Shown piece after piece: positions 1-8,754 of a stretch of DNA of 64,000 bases. The number at the start of each line of letters is the position of its first letter. The first letter of the stretch is position 1. The position numbers and the translations under genes are program-made. The stretch spans positions 1-64,000 of the forward strand of contig NZ_JAGGPQ010000031.1 of the NCBI RefSeq assembly GCF_018613675.1, given 5' to 3'. The stretch is from Arthrobacter sp. ISL-85. GTDB lineage: Bacteria; Actinomycetota; Actinomycetes; Actinomycetales; Micrococcaceae. The notes below the pieces were generated by a model. The model searched no databases. It was not told the origin of the DNA and saw only the letters and a list, made by a program, of their open reading frames with translations.

Positions 1-487
1 CTCCTTCACCCATATCGTCTAGAGGCCATGATGCCTCCGCGCAGACACGCCTCTTGCCAGAAACTTTGAAACCAACTTCGCGCGCGAGCCCAACTGCCGA
101 ACAAACAAAGTTGCGTAAGAACTTCCCTTGCCTCGCGCCAGGGTGTCCCAGGTCCCAGGTTTCGAGACTCTTGGGCTGCGCTTAGGGCGCGCTTCATTCT
201 CAGTGCCAGTCGTGAGCGTGTCGTCGATTCGACACGCCAGTGCACCCCGGCCGGTGCAGCTCACGAAGGCCCCGCATGAGGTTCTTAAGGGCCGAGTCGC
301 AACCCGACGCTTTGCAGAGGCGACTTCCACCGAATCGAGATAAGGCTCCGTCACGCGCCACACATCCGAGCGACCGGGAGAAGGCCACCGCACTTTGCAG
401 AGTCGGCGGCACGGTGTAGCCGACTTGGGGGCGGCCAGATCATACCTATCAATAACTGGCGACCCGCCGGAACCCGGAATGCCAAGC
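1..487. other. gene-free 5' flank
   Basis: I see no convincing gene here. The open frames are short, overlap on several strands and lack ribosome-binding sites. The stretch ends at the left boundary of a repeat element. Confidence 0.5.
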
Positions 488-660
488 TTTGTCAACACTA
501 GTCACGCCAATAAGCCTCAGACCTGTGGTAACACTGTGCCCGAGGTGGGACTCAAACTACATTCCAGCCCTTGGAAACACAGGGCAGCCGCGAAAACATG
601 CGGAAACCGGAGCAGATCGAAGTCTATACGAGGCAGTACGAGACGAATAGTGTGGACATC
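488..660. repeat. imperfect repeat element, copy A
   Basis: A 173-bp unit that begins TTTGTCAACAC (488-498) and ends GTGTGGACATC (650-660), so its ends are near-inverted repeats. Inside is GAGGTGGGACTCAAACTAC (542-560), which on the minus strand resembles a tRNA T-arm. A second copy in the same orientation lies at 20087-20258 and shares the ends, the T-arm-like core and an ACATGCGGAA block. The sequence shows a diverged duplicated element. Whether it is a MITE, an attachment-site remnant or something else is inference. Confidence 0.6.
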
Positions 661-715
661 GTCCACCCACGCCACGGTTGTTATTGTGACGTGGCCCGGG
701 CAGTCCGACGTCGAT

Positions 716-1294
716 TCAGGCCGGTAAAGGCGATCCGTCGTCCGCCGCGGTGGCGCTCCATGCAGGCTTGTGGTCTGCAGCAAGCGCCTGGCGGCGACGG
801 TAGATCTGGATACCGATAGCCACCGGTATAGCAGTAACGGCTACTGCCCGCATCCACGGCCTGTCCAGAGCATGACCAGTGAGGGCATCCAGGGAAACCC
901 GCCCTGGTCCCCCGATCGCGAAGGACGTGGCCGCCAGCCCGAGCACAGCCGGATATTCCAGGCCTCCGTCCATAGCGAAGAAGCCGTTCGGCGCGTGGAC
1001 GCTGGCAGCCACACCCATGGTTGTGGCGGCGACCGCTCCGGCCGCCGGCGTGGCGAAGCCCAGAGCAAGCGCCAGTCCGGCGCCCGCTTCACCGAGACCG
1101 GCCAGCATGGCACTGGTCTTCGCAGGGCGGAAGCCCATGGCATCCATGCCCTTGCTGGTCTCCTCAATACCGCCGCCGCCGAACCATCCGAAGAGTTTCT
1201 GCGACCCGTGAGCGACGAGCACACCGCCGAGTGCGGCACGGAACAGTGTGCGGGCCGCGGTTGTGGCCGCCGGCGCTACATTTTCATGACTCAC
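716..1294 (-). CDS. DoxX family membrane protein
   Basis: A 192-residue integral membrane protein of the DoxX family. Members are small four-helix inner-membrane proteins; some act with thiol or respiratory systems, but most are uncharacterised. The N-terminal helix carries the family-like ARTLFRAALGGVLVAHGSQK stretch followed by a glycine-rich LFGWFGGGG turn. Three further hydrophobic segments follow and the tail is basic. The frame stays open upstream, but a GTG at 1294 has GGAAGG about nine bases before it and starts just ahead of the conserved part, so I prefer it to the ATG at 1396. The gene stands alone between a repeat element and decayed sequence. The exact role is unknown. Confidence 0.75.
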   Translation of the reverse strand: MSHENVAPAATTAARTLFRAALGGVLVAHGSQKLFGWFGGGGIEETSKGMDAMGFRPAKTSAMLAGLGEAGAGLALALGFATPAAGAVAATTMGVAASVHAPNGFFAMDGGLEYPAVLGLAATSFAIGGPGRVSLDALTGHALDRPWMRAVAVTAIPVAIGIQIYRRRQALAADHKPAWSATAADDGSPLPA

Positions 1295-1887
1295 GGTGAT
1301 GAACCTTCCGATCAATGATGCGGGATCAAGCCTTCGGGCCATTCTAGGACAGCCCTTTCGGATCCCGACGGCGGCGTCGTCCTCACGAGCCATCACTGCT
1401 CCTACAGAGTCTGCAGGAGCATCGCTGCCGCGGCGATGGGGTCATCCCGCTCATGGACCCTCTGCACGGTGCTGGATCCTTTCGCCGTGGCGAACGGATT
1501 CCTCTCCGTCCCCGGAATGGTGCTCAAACTCGACGCGGGAGTCGACGTTCGCCACGTAGACCACCTGCACGGTTAGTGATTCAGCTTGGGGAGTCGAGGG
1601 ATGCTCGGTTCCGCCAACCTCACAGGTACTGGGCTGGGCAGCTCGGTGAATGCGACCCGTGAGCTGTCTGGCAATTGGATCCGAGATGCCTTTGCGTCAT
1701 GGACAACTGCGAAACTGCAGAGTATTGGAGTTCAGGCCTGGGCTAAGCACGTGCGGCGCGCCCGAGATGAATCGATCCCCCCGCCAACCTCATCTTTCTA
1801 TCGACACGCGGCGCAGAGGGGCATCACACTCCGGATGTACGATGTAGCCCGCACCCCAAGCGCGACAGTACATCCAGGGAGGCAGGA
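1295..1887. other. decayed intergenic region with possible gene relics
   Basis: No intact gene. One plus-strand frame around 1465-1578 reads ANGFLSVPGMVLKLDAGVDV and then stops, which looks like the tail of an SDR protein. Near 1595-1660 another frame reads GSANLTGTGLGSSVNATRE, resembling a phospholipase D-type HKD-region neighbour. Both are short and rest on eye alone. Confidence 0.3.
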
Positions 1888-2721
1888 ATGAACACGGCAT
1901 TGTTAGAGGGCAAGGTCGCCATCGTTACCGGCGGCGGACGCGGACTCGGGCATGCAATGACGCTCGGCCTGGCCCGCGCTGGCGCCAGCGTCGTCATCTC
2001 GGCCGCGCGCGAGGGCCACGAGATCGGCAGGGTCGCCGATGAGATAAACGTCATGCTCGGCGTTCGCCGCGTGCTGGCGGTGCAAGCGGACGTGACCCAG
2101 GAAGCCGATTGCCGGCGCTTGGTCGACGAAGCACTCGCTACCTTCGGTGGCCTTCACATCCTGCTCAACAACGCCGGACGCGGCATGAAATACGTGAGCG
2201 CGGCCTTCCTGACCGAACCTACGCGGTTCTGGGAAGTCGACAGTGACACCTGGCGGACTATTATCGACACCAACGTGAACGGTCCGTTCCTGATGGCCAA
2301 GGCGGCCGTGCCGCACATGTTGCACCAGCGCTGGGGCCGCATCATCAACATCACCATGAACCACCAGACCATGCGCCGCGCCGGCTTCTCGCCCTACGGC
2401 CCCTCCAAGGCGGCGCTCGAATCCGAAACCGTAATCTGGGCACAGGACCTGGCCGGATCGGGCATCACTGTTAATGGCCTGCTGCCCGGCGGCGCGACCG
2501 ATACGGGCATGATCCCCGACGGTGTATCCGAAGCAGTGCGCAGCCAATTGCTCCGACCCGAGGTGATGGTCGAGCCGCTGCTGTGGCTGGCTTCAGAGGC
2601 CTCGGCTGATATCACGGGCACCCGCCTGGATGCGACGCGCTGGGACAGCACCCTTACGCCCGACCGGGCCGCTGCAGCGGCATTCGACCCTGCCGGCTGG
2701 GCCAGCGAGTCTTCGCACTGA
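1888..2721 (+). CDS. SDR family oxidoreductase
   Basis: A 277-residue short-chain dehydrogenase/reductase, expected to be a cytosolic NAD(P)-dependent oxidoreductase of an unknown alcohol or ketone. The Rossmann cofactor motif TGGGRGLG is at residues 14-21, NNAG at 94-97 and the YxxxK pair at Y170/K174. The catalytic serine normally found about 13 residues before the tyrosine is not there: the stretch reads INITMNHQTM, with Met at 157. Divergent SDRs with altered serines exist, so activity is uncertain. AGGGAGG lies seven bases before the ATG. The gene stands alone, followed by more than 600 bases without a gene. Confidence 0.85.
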   Translation: MNTALLEGKVAIVTGGGRGLGHAMTLGLARAGASVVISAAREGHEIGRVADEINVMLGVRRVLAVQADVTQEADCRRLVDEALATFGGLHILLNNAGRGMKYVSAAFLTEPTRFWEVDSDTWRTIIDTNVNGPFLMAKAAVPHMLHQRWGRIINITMNHQTMRRAGFSPYGPSKAALESETVIWAQDLAGSGITVNGLLPGGATDTGMIPDGVSEAVRSQLLRPEVMVEPLLWLASEASADITGTRLDATRWDSTLTPDRAAAAAFDPAGWASESSH

Positions 2722-2869
2722 CCGCCTTGATATCGCCGTGTGCGATCACCAAGAACCTCCCGGGTCCGCGTCGACAGCGTTTGAAGAGGGGACGCCAACA
2801 CAAGGTCGGTGCCACCCTGGCAACCTTTAATCTGTCCGCGCCTTAGCGAATCGGCGATGTCTGATACGG

Positions 2870-2985
2870 CTGACGGAATCTCCGTCTTCTCCGTCCCGGG
2901 TACTACCGTCTGACTGTCTTGCAACTAGAACGCGTCGGTGAGTCTTCATGTTCGGCCCTGGCCTTTTGCAATGTTGCTTGAGAGC
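2870..2985. repeat. 116-bp imperfect repeat, copy 1
   Basis: Aligned by eye with 7258-7372 in the same orientation. Both begin CTGACGGAATC and share a CGTCGG block about 60 bases in. Both end in a near-identical 25-mer (22 of 25 matches) built around GCAANNTTGC and GAGAGCG. The two copies bracket the formaldehyde dehydrogenase gene group. Confidence 0.5.
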
Positions 2986-3172
2986 GATCGTGCCGAACAC
3001 AAAGCTGCCGCCCTTGTTCTGTGCGGATCCGGCCCCCGGTCGACTTGGCGCTAACGTAGGCAACGGTGGGCGTGAAGCAGAACTCCCGAAATTGTTGCGG
3101 CGCACTACCCATCGATATCCTTTACTAAGGGTGCTTAGTATTGGGGTCCCTTAAGAACCTATTTCGCGAAGG

Positions 3173-3206
3173 GGCTGGCAAGCCGGGTTTTCCCGGCCGG
3201 CCAGCC
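3173..3206. terminator. hairpin upstream of the fdh-like operon
   Basis: GGCTGG-CAA-GCCGGG-TTTT-CCCGGC-CGG-CCAGCC forms two stacked 6-bp stems with a TTTT loop and a symmetric internal loop. It lacks a U-tract, so it may be a leader structure rather than a terminator. Confidence 0.4.
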
Positions 3207-3361
3207 ACCTCAAACCCTCGAGACCTCCAGCCCATCTGGGGGACTCAGAGGTCCTGTACATATCCCACTCCCTCGTGACTGATGCACGCGTACCTAGATG
3301 ACGCGCGCCTTGAGCGCGCTTGTGCGCGGCCGCGGGGTGGACATAGGAAAGAGAGCGAACA

Positions 3362-4510
3362 ATGAAGGCAGTAGTCTACAAAGGACCGAACGACGTCAGC
3401 GTCCAGGACGTACCGGATGCGAAGATTGAGCACCCCGCGGACGTGCTGGTGCGCATCACCTCAGCGAACATTTGCGGCTCCGACCTGCACATGTACGAAG
3501 GCCGCACCAGCTTTGAACCCGGCCGCACTTTCGGGCACGAGAACCTTGGTGAGGTGGTGGAGACCGGCCCCGCGGTGAGCAAGGTAAAAGTCGGGGACCG
3601 GGTGGTGCTGCCGTTCAATATCGCCTGCGGATTCTGCAAGAACTGCGAGCGGGGCTTCACGAACTACTGCCTGACGATGCAGCCTGAACCCAAGCTCGCC
3701 GGCGCCGCGTACGGGTTCGCGGACATGGGCCCGTACCAGGGCGGGCAGGCCGAGTACCTGCGCGTGCCGTACGGGGACTTCAACTGCCTTCGCCTGGGCG
3801 AGGACGCGGTGGAGAAGGAACTCGACTATGTCATGGTCGCGGATATCTTCCCCACGGGCTGGCATGCCACGGAGATGGCCGGGGTGTACCCGGGCGACTC
3901 CGTTGTCATCTATGGTGCGGGACCGGTTGGGCTCATGGCCGCCTACTCGGCCATCATCAAAGGCGCCGGCAAGGTCATGGTGGTGGACCGACAAACCGAC
4001 CGGCTGAAGCTCGCGGAACAAATTGGCGCCATCCCTGTCAATGATGCGGAAGTGGATCCTGTCGAGTTCGTCAAGGACCAGACCATGGGCTTCGGGGCAG
4101 ACCGGGGCTGTGAATGCGTTGGCTACCAGGCGCACGATCCCGGCGGAAACGAACATCCCAACATGACCCTGAACCGGCTGGTGGACTCCGTCCGGTTCGT
4201 CGGCGGCCTGGGTGTGGTTGGTGTGTTCCTGCCCCAGGACCCCGGCGGCCCGGACAAGCTTGAGCAGCAGGGCCAGGTGGCCTTCGATTACGGAAACTAT
4301 TGGTTCAAAGGACAGACGATGGGGTCGGGACAGTGCCCGGTCAAGAAGTACAACCGGGCCCTGCGTGACCTCATCGCCGGCGGAAAGGCCAGTCCCTCCT
4401 TCATCGTCAGCCACGAGCTGACACTTGACCAAGCCCCTGAGGGCTACAGGAACTTTGACAGCCGTGAAGACGGCTGGACCAAAGTCGTCCTCCACCCGGC
4501 CAGCGCCTAA
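3362..4510 (+). CDS. fdhA: glutathione-independent formaldehyde dehydrogenase-type zinc ADH
   Basis: A 382-residue medium-chain zinc dehydrogenase of the glutathione-independent formaldehyde dehydrogenase group, predicted to oxidise formaldehyde or another small aldehyde to the acid with NAD. Catalytic-zinc ligands are visible as C38 and H59-E60. The structural-zinc cysteines are C89, C92, C95 and C103, and the cofactor loop GAGPVG is at 185-190. The long C-terminal lobe, with its NRLVDSVRFVGGLGVVGVF and GQCPVKKYN segments, is typical of this group. A GGAAAGAG element precedes the ATG. It is followed 60 bases later by a second zinc dehydrogenase in the same direction, with which it probably forms an operon. 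The true substrate could differ. Confidence 0.85.
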   Translation: MKAVVYKGPNDVSVQDVPDAKIEHPADVLVRITSANICGSDLHMYEGRTSFEPGRTFGHENLGEVVETGPAVSKVKVGDRVVLPFNIACGFCKNCERGFTNYCLTMQPEPKLAGAAYGFADMGPYQGGQAEYLRVPYGDFNCLRLGEDAVEKELDYVMVADIFPTGWHATEMAGVYPGDSVVIYGAGPVGLMAAYSAIIKGAGKVMVVDRQTDRLKLAEQIGAIPVNDAEVDPVEFVKDQTMGFGADRGCECVGYQAHDPGGNEHPNMTLNRLVDSVRFVGGLGVVGVFLPQDPGGPDKLEQQGQVAFDYGNYWFKGQTMGSGQCPVKKYNRALRDLIAGGKASPSFIVSHELTLDQAPEGYRNFDSREDGWTKVVLHPASA

Positions 4511-4570
4511 GAAAGCCCGGACAGGAGAACCTTCGATGGTAAGACAAGCAATTCATAGGACGTGGTACTG

Positions 4571-5719
4571 ATGCGGGCAATGGTTTACCGCGGTCCGTAC
4601 AAAGTACGGGTCGAAGAAAAGGACATTCCAAAGATTGAGCATCCGAACGACGCGATCGTCCGGGTCAGCAAAGGCGCCATTTGCGGGTCCGACCTCCACC
4701 TTTATCACGGCATGATGCCGGATACCCGGGTGGGGATGACGTTCGGGCATGAGTTCGTTGGCACGGTGCATGAGGTGGGTTCCTCGGTGCAGAACGTGGC
4801 GGTTGGCGACCGGGTGATGGTGCCGTTCAACGTGTACTGCGGCTCCTGCTACTTCTGCGCCCGTGGCTTGTACTCCAACTGCCACAATGTCAACCCGAAC
4901 GCGACGGCGGTGGGCGGCATCTACGGCTACTCCCACACCTGCGGAGGATACGACGGCGGCCAGGCGGAATTCGTACGCGTTCCCTTTGCTGACGTGGGGC
5001 CGTCGAAGATTCCGGACTGGATGGACGAGGAGGACGCAGTGCTGCTCACCGATGCCTGCCCCACCGGCTACTTCGGCGCCCAACTGGGCGACATCGCCCA
5101 AGGCGATACCGTGGTGGTGTTCGGCGCGGGCCCGGTAGGCCTGTTCGCCGCTAAGTCCTCCTGGCTTATGGGCGCAGGGCGGGTGATCGTGGTCGACCAC
5201 CTGGAGTACCGGCTGGAGAAAGCCCGCAGCTTCGCCCACGCAGAGACGCTCAACTTCGCTGAGTATGACGACGTTGTGGTGCACCTGAAGAAGGAGACCG
5301 ACTACCTGGGCGCCGACGTCGTCATTGACGCAGTAGGGGCCGAAGCGGACGGCAACTTCCTCCAACACGTCACCGCTTCCAAGCTCAAGCTGCAAGGCGG
5401 CTCCCCCATCGCCCTGAACTGGGCCATCGACTCCGTCCGCAAAGGCGGGACAGTGTCCGTCGTGGGCGCATACGGGCCCATCTTCAGCGCTGTGAAGTTC
5501 GGCGACGCCATGAACAAAGGCCTCACCCTGCGGATGAACCAATGCCCGGTCAAACGGCAATGGCCACGCCTGTTCGAGCACATCCGCAACGGCTACCTCA
5601 AACCCAGCGAGCTGGTCACGCACCGGATCCCGCTGGAACACATCGCGGAGGGGTACCACCTCTTCTCCGCCAAACTGGACAACATCATCAAGCCGCTCGT
5701 TGTCGCCGACCAGTCCTGA
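4571..5719 (+). CDS. zinc-dependent alcohol dehydrogenase
   Basis: A 382-residue medium-chain zinc dehydrogenase, paralogous to the preceding gene. Catalytic-zinc ligands are C38 and H60-E61, structural cysteines are C90, C93, C96 and C104, and a GAGPVG cofactor loop is present. It shares the NQCPVKRQWPRLFEHI C-terminal pattern with formaldehyde-dehydrogenase-like MDRs, so it probably acts on a related alcohol or aldehyde. A GTG nine bases upstream is possible, but AGGA at 4557-4560 is better spaced for the ATG at 4571. The next gene starts 14 bases after the stop, suggesting translation from one transcript. Confidence 0.85.
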   Translation: MRAMVYRGPYKVRVEEKDIPKIEHPNDAIVRVSKGAICGSDLHLYHGMMPDTRVGMTFGHEFVGTVHEVGSSVQNVAVGDRVMVPFNVYCGSCYFCARGLYSNCHNVNPNATAVGGIYGYSHTCGGYDGGQAEFVRVPFADVGPSKIPDWMDEEDAVLLTDACPTGYFGAQLGDIAQGDTVVVFGAGPVGLFAAKSSWLMGAGRVIVVDHLEYRLEKARSFAHAETLNFAEYDDVVVHLKKETDYLGADVVIDAVGAEADGNFLQHVTASKLKLQGGSPIALNWAIDSVRKGGTVSVVGAYGPIFSAVKFGDAMNKGLTLRMNQCPVKRQWPRLFEHIRNGYLKPSELVTHRIPLEHIAEGYHLFSAKLDNIIKPLVVADQS

Positions 5720-5733
5720 AGGGAAAGCGCACC

Positions 5734-6318
5734 ATGACTGAGACAGCCACACCATATATCGCCGAAAAACGCATACCGAGGAGGGCCGCGGAAGAGCTGC
5801 GGGCCCAGATCCCGGGATGGGGTGCTGACCTCGACCCGGCCGACCGGCCCTCCTACCCCCGGGAGCAACCCGGGATCGAGACCGGCGCGCACTGGGACTT
5901 TCCGGAACGGCAACCGGAGAAATGGCCTCGGGAACGCTCCGTCGAGCATGCCTTCCTCCCGCCGGTTTTCGGGACCTCCACCCCTCCGGCCGGCGTCTCC
6001 GGCGCCATCCGAAGGTACGCCTACAAGTACAGTGAGGGCCGGGCCGCGCACTGGCTGTTGCTGATCGGAGCCGACCGGGTAGACGCCTGGGAACACCACC
6101 TTAAGTCCTTTGCCACCTTGCACCCCGACAACCCCTTCACCGAAACCGGTGTGGCCAGCGAGTTCCGCCGGGGCGGTCTCCGCTCCCGGTACGGGCAAAA
6201 ACGAGCGGACGTCAACCACCAGTGGATCGATCCGATTATCGTCGGCGGCCCCTGGGTGCTGGCGGCCGTAGGGCTCGCAGCAGCACTCAAGGCCCAGCGA
6301 AAACGCCGCACAGCCTGA
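5734..6318 (+). CDS. uncharacterised protein with C-terminal membrane segment
   Basis: A 194-residue protein of unrecognised family. The N-terminal two thirds is hydrophilic and rich in Pro, Trp and charged residues (IPGWGADLDPADRPSYP region, then WDFPERQPEKWPRERS). One hydrophobic segment lies near the C-terminus (IIVGGPWVLAAVGLAAAL) and ends in a basic tail. The start at 5734 follows GGGAAAG by seven bases. Its position directly behind two zinc dehydrogenases suggests a partner or anchor role in the same operon. That is inference only; nothing in the sequence reveals a reaction. Confidence 0.65.
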   Translation: MTETATPYIAEKRIPRRAAEELRAQIPGWGADLDPADRPSYPREQPGIETGAHWDFPERQPEKWPRERSVEHAFLPPVFGTSTPPAGVSGAIRRYAYKYSEGRAAHWLLLIGADRVDAWEHHLKSFATLHPDNPFTETGVASEFRRGGLRSRYGQKRADVNHQWIDPIIVGGPWVLAAVGLAAALKAQRKRRTA

Positions 6319-6509
6319 CACCCGTTCCGCCGCCGCGGCGGCAGAACTCCGGCGTTTACCGGAACCAGCGTACGCCGCATTTCCTGCCGCGGTGACCTAT
6401 GCGAAGTGGGCACCGCGGCTGGAGTCCCGTGATCTTGAGATCCGCTCTGACCCAAACAGCGGACCATCGGCCCGTCACGGTCAATCTCGTCTGGAGGGCA
6501 GCTTCTGCA

Positions 6510-7139
6510 ATGTCGCACATTGATCGCAAGGCTCTGGTTTCGGCCATCATCGGTCTAGTTATCGCATTCGTTCCGGCGCTGCTCGGTGCTCCCGAACTCG
6601 CCCCCTTGATCGGATGGTCTGTCGCTGGCTGCGTCTTCCTGATCTGGTCGTGGACAAAGGCGTGGTCCGCTGGTCCGGAGGCTACGGGTGAACTAGCCCG
6701 CCATGAAGGTCGATCTCGAAGGCTCGTTGACTCCCTCATCATCGGCGCGACGTTCGTCAGTCTCGTGGCGGTCGTCTTTGCATTGATCCGCAGCCAGCAG
6801 AAGGATTTCATCGGCGTGGCCGCGGCCATCCTGGCCGCTCTCGGCGTGGTGCTCGCCTGGGCTCTCGTCAACACTGTCTACGCCTTCAAGTACGCTCGGA
6901 TGTACTACCACGACGACCGCCATCGCTTCCGCTTCAACCAGGACGAGGACCCGTCGTACAGCGACTTCGCCTACGCAGCCTTCTCAATTGGCATGTCATA
7001 CAACGCGAGCAATGTGAACGAGTCTTCCACTCCCTCCCGCAGGATCGCCCTGGGGCACGCTCTGCTCTCCTACTTCTTCGCCACCTTCGTCGTCGCAGTG
7101 GCGATCAACCTCGTCGTCAGCCTCGGCCAGTCCAGTTGA
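6510..7139 (+). CDS. DUF1345 family membrane protein
   Basis: A 209-residue membrane protein of the DUF1345 family, whose function is unknown. There are about five hydrophobic segments. The family's best-conserved part is present: WALVNTVYAFKYARMYY, then FNQDEDPSYSDFAYAAFSIGMSYN, then HALLSYFFATFVVAVAINLV. The start at 6510 has GGAGGG 11 bases upstream. The frame is open farther back, but the upstream part is not hydrophobic and looks like chance. A paralogue lies at 39478-40152 on the other strand. It follows the dehydrogenase group after 190 bases and may be transcribed separately. Confidence 0.85.
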   Translation: MSHIDRKALVSAIIGLVIAFVPALLGAPELAPLIGWSVAGCVFLIWSWTKAWSAGPEATGELARHEGRSRRLVDSLIIGATFVSLVAVVFALIRSQQKDFIGVAAAILAALGVVLAWALVNTVYAFKYARMYYHDDRHRFRFNQDEDPSYSDFAYAAFSIGMSYNASNVNESSTPSRRIALGHALLSYFFATFVVAVAINLVVSLGQSS

Positions 7140-7451
7140 CTGGACACGGGGTGGATCTCGGTCCTCACTCACGCAACCCCTACCCCGAGGTGCCCTCGCC
7201 AGGGAGGCAGCGACCTCCGCTTGGGTTTCTGCTCCCCTGGGTAAACGCAATCGCTACCTGACGGAATCACAATCATCGGCGCTCAAGGGACGCTAGCCGG
7301 AGCATCTTACGACTACAACCCGTCGGCGAATCGTCCGGTCGGGCCGCCCTTTCGCAATCTTGCTCGAGAGCGTACCTGCCCTGCCATGCGAGCGGACCTG
7401 GGCGGAATGCGGAGTTGCCAGCCCGCCCCATCACCGCCGTGGTCCAGGATG
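7140..7451. other. intergenic region with repeat copy 2
   Basis: No gene seen. It contains the second copy of the 116-bp repeat at 7258-7372 and the 3' flank of the convergent LacI gene. Confidence 0.5.
7258..7372. repeat. 116-bp imperfect repeat, copy 2
   Basis: Same orientation as 2870-2985. The match is strongest over CCTTTCGCAATCTTGCTCGA and the adjoining GAGCG, with a shared CTGACGGAATC start. The middle is only patchily similar. Confidence 0.5.
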
Positions 7452-8540
7452 TCACTTGTCCTTGGGCGGCTGCCCCTTCAGAGGAACGGCCCGAGTGGCG
7501 CTGTTGCGTACAACAAGTGTGGGTGCGATCGGTGTGCGATCCACCTCCCTCCCCTCCATCGCGCCGACAAGCACTTCCATACTCATTAGTGCCAATGCGG
7601 TGAAGTCCTGGCGGACAGTGGTCAGCGGCGGCAGGAAATAGTCTGAGCCTTCGATATCGTCGAAGCCGACGATACTTACGTCGTCCGGGACGCGGACACC
7701 ATTCTCCGCGAACGCCCGAATGAGCCCGAGGGCGGTGTGGTCGCTGGCTGCGAAAATCGCTTGGGGAACCGTGCCGCCGCGGACAAGCTGGAGGCCGGTT
7801 TCGTAGGCCCAGCGGGGGGTCCAGTCGCCCTCGAGGCAAAGCCCTGGTGTAAGCCCGGCAGCACGGAGCGCAGCCTCCCAACCGCGTTTGCGGACGCGTC
7901 CATCGAACCAGTCCATTGAACCGGCGACGTGGGCGATGTCTGTGTGGCCGAGGTCGATGAGGTGTTGGGTGGCGAGCCGGGCCCCGAGCTCCTGGTTTTC
8001 TGAGTAGGTGAAGACGCTTGGAGTCGACGATGCTCCTGCCGCAATCATCTCCACGGGTACGCGGCAAGAGGCATTCCAGACAGCCGCTGCCATACTAACC
8101 ACGGGTGCGATGACGATGATTCCCCCTACACCGATGTCGTCGAGGGTGTCGAGTGCGGCCTGCACGGAGTCCTCATATGGCGTTTCGGCGCTGATGACAG
8201 TTGTGGCGTAGCCCTTCTTCCGGGCGACGTTTTCCAAGGCCATCAACGTCCCGACGGGGCCGAACCGTGGGGAGCCAGCAGCGACTATCCCAATGGACGT
8301 TGGCCGGCTTGTGACCAGCGCGGTCGCGGCCCTGTTTCGGCGGTACCCAATGTCCTGGATGACCTGCAAGACGCGCTGACGCGTCGCGGCACTGACATCC
8401 GGCGCATTGTTGAGCACCCGTGAGACCGTCCCAAATGAGACTCCCGCGATCTGTGCAACATCGTTAATCGTCGGCTTCCGGCGGATCGAGGCCTCCGGGC
8501 GCCGACGATTCGTCCCGCGTGGGACCGCAGCTCCTGTCAT
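7452..8540 (-). CDS. LacI family transcriptional regulator
   Basis: A 362-residue LacI/GalR-type repressor. The N-terminal helix-turn-helix lies at about residues 23-60 (TINDVAQIAGVSFGTVSRVL) with the hinge following. A periplasmic-binding-protein-like sugar sensor domain fills the rest, including FAASDHTALGLIRAF and VSIVGFDDIEGSDY. AAAGGAG lies six bases before the ATG. It is divergent from the CUT2 sugar operon, and the shared intergenic region carries LacI-type palindromes over the operon promoter. It therefore almost certainly represses that operon and responds to its sugar or a derivative. The N-terminal 20 residues are basic and unusually long for the family. Confidence 0.92.
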   Translation of the reverse strand: MTGAAVPRGTNRRRPEASIRRKPTINDVAQIAGVSFGTVSRVLNNAPDVSAATRQRVLQVIQDIGYRRNRAATALVTSRPTSIGIVAAGSPRFGPVGTLMALENVARKKGYATTVISAETPYEDSVQAALDTLDDIGVGGIIVIAPVVSMAAAVWNASCRVPVEMIAAGASSTPSVFTYSENQELGARLATQHLIDLGHTDIAHVAGSMDWFDGRVRKRGWEAALRAAGLTPGLCLEGDWTPRWAYETGLQLVRGGTVPQAIFAASDHTALGLIRAFAENGVRVPDDVSIVGFDDIEGSDYFLPPLTTVRQDFTALALMSMEVLVGAMEGREVDRTPIAPTLVVRNSATRAVPLKGQPPKDK

Positions 8541-8653
8541 GCTCTCTCCTTTACTGCACCGCCCCGGCCTGCGCCGGAAGGGACATCCTGCGTCCTAATC
8601 CTACGTCCGCCCATGTGGCCTGGAAGCGCCTCGACTCAGGGCCGATGTGAGGA

Positions 8654-8683
8654 TTGACACCCTCGACCGTAAACGTTTACGAT
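8654..8683 (+). promoter_or_regulatory. candidate sigma-70-type promoter of the CUT2 operon
   Basis: TTGACA at 8654-8659 and TACGAT at 8678-8683, separated by 18 bases. The -10 hexamer overlaps the first LacI palindrome, so bound repressor would block polymerase. Confidence 0.55.
8668..8681. promoter_or_regulatory. LacI operator 1
   Basis: CGTAAACGTTTACG is a perfect 14-bp palindrome with the central CG typical of LacI-family operators. It overlaps the operon promoter. Confidence 0.75.
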
Positions 8684-8689
8684 CAGTTC

Positions 8690-8703
8690 CGTAAACGTTC
8701 ACG
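8690..8703. promoter_or_regulatory. LacI operator 2
   Basis: CGTAAACGTTCACG differs from operator 1 at one position and lies 22 bases (two helical turns) from it. A further half-site, GCGTTTACGG, follows at 8715-8724. Confidence 0.7.
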
Positions 8704-8754
8704 GTCTTTATTTGGCGTTTACGGAAGACAGAATTCAACGGCGAAGGAGCGCAG

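Larger units (their letters stand above)
2722..3361. other. intergenic region with repeat and hairpin
   Basis: No gene seen. It holds a copy of a 116-bp repeat (2870-2985) and a hairpin at 3173-3206, both described separately. Confidence 0.5.

Noticed and set aside
3461..4495. Minus-strand open frame of 344 codons
   Set aside because: Shadow of the formaldehyde dehydrogenase gene; its His- and Val-rich translation matches no domain.
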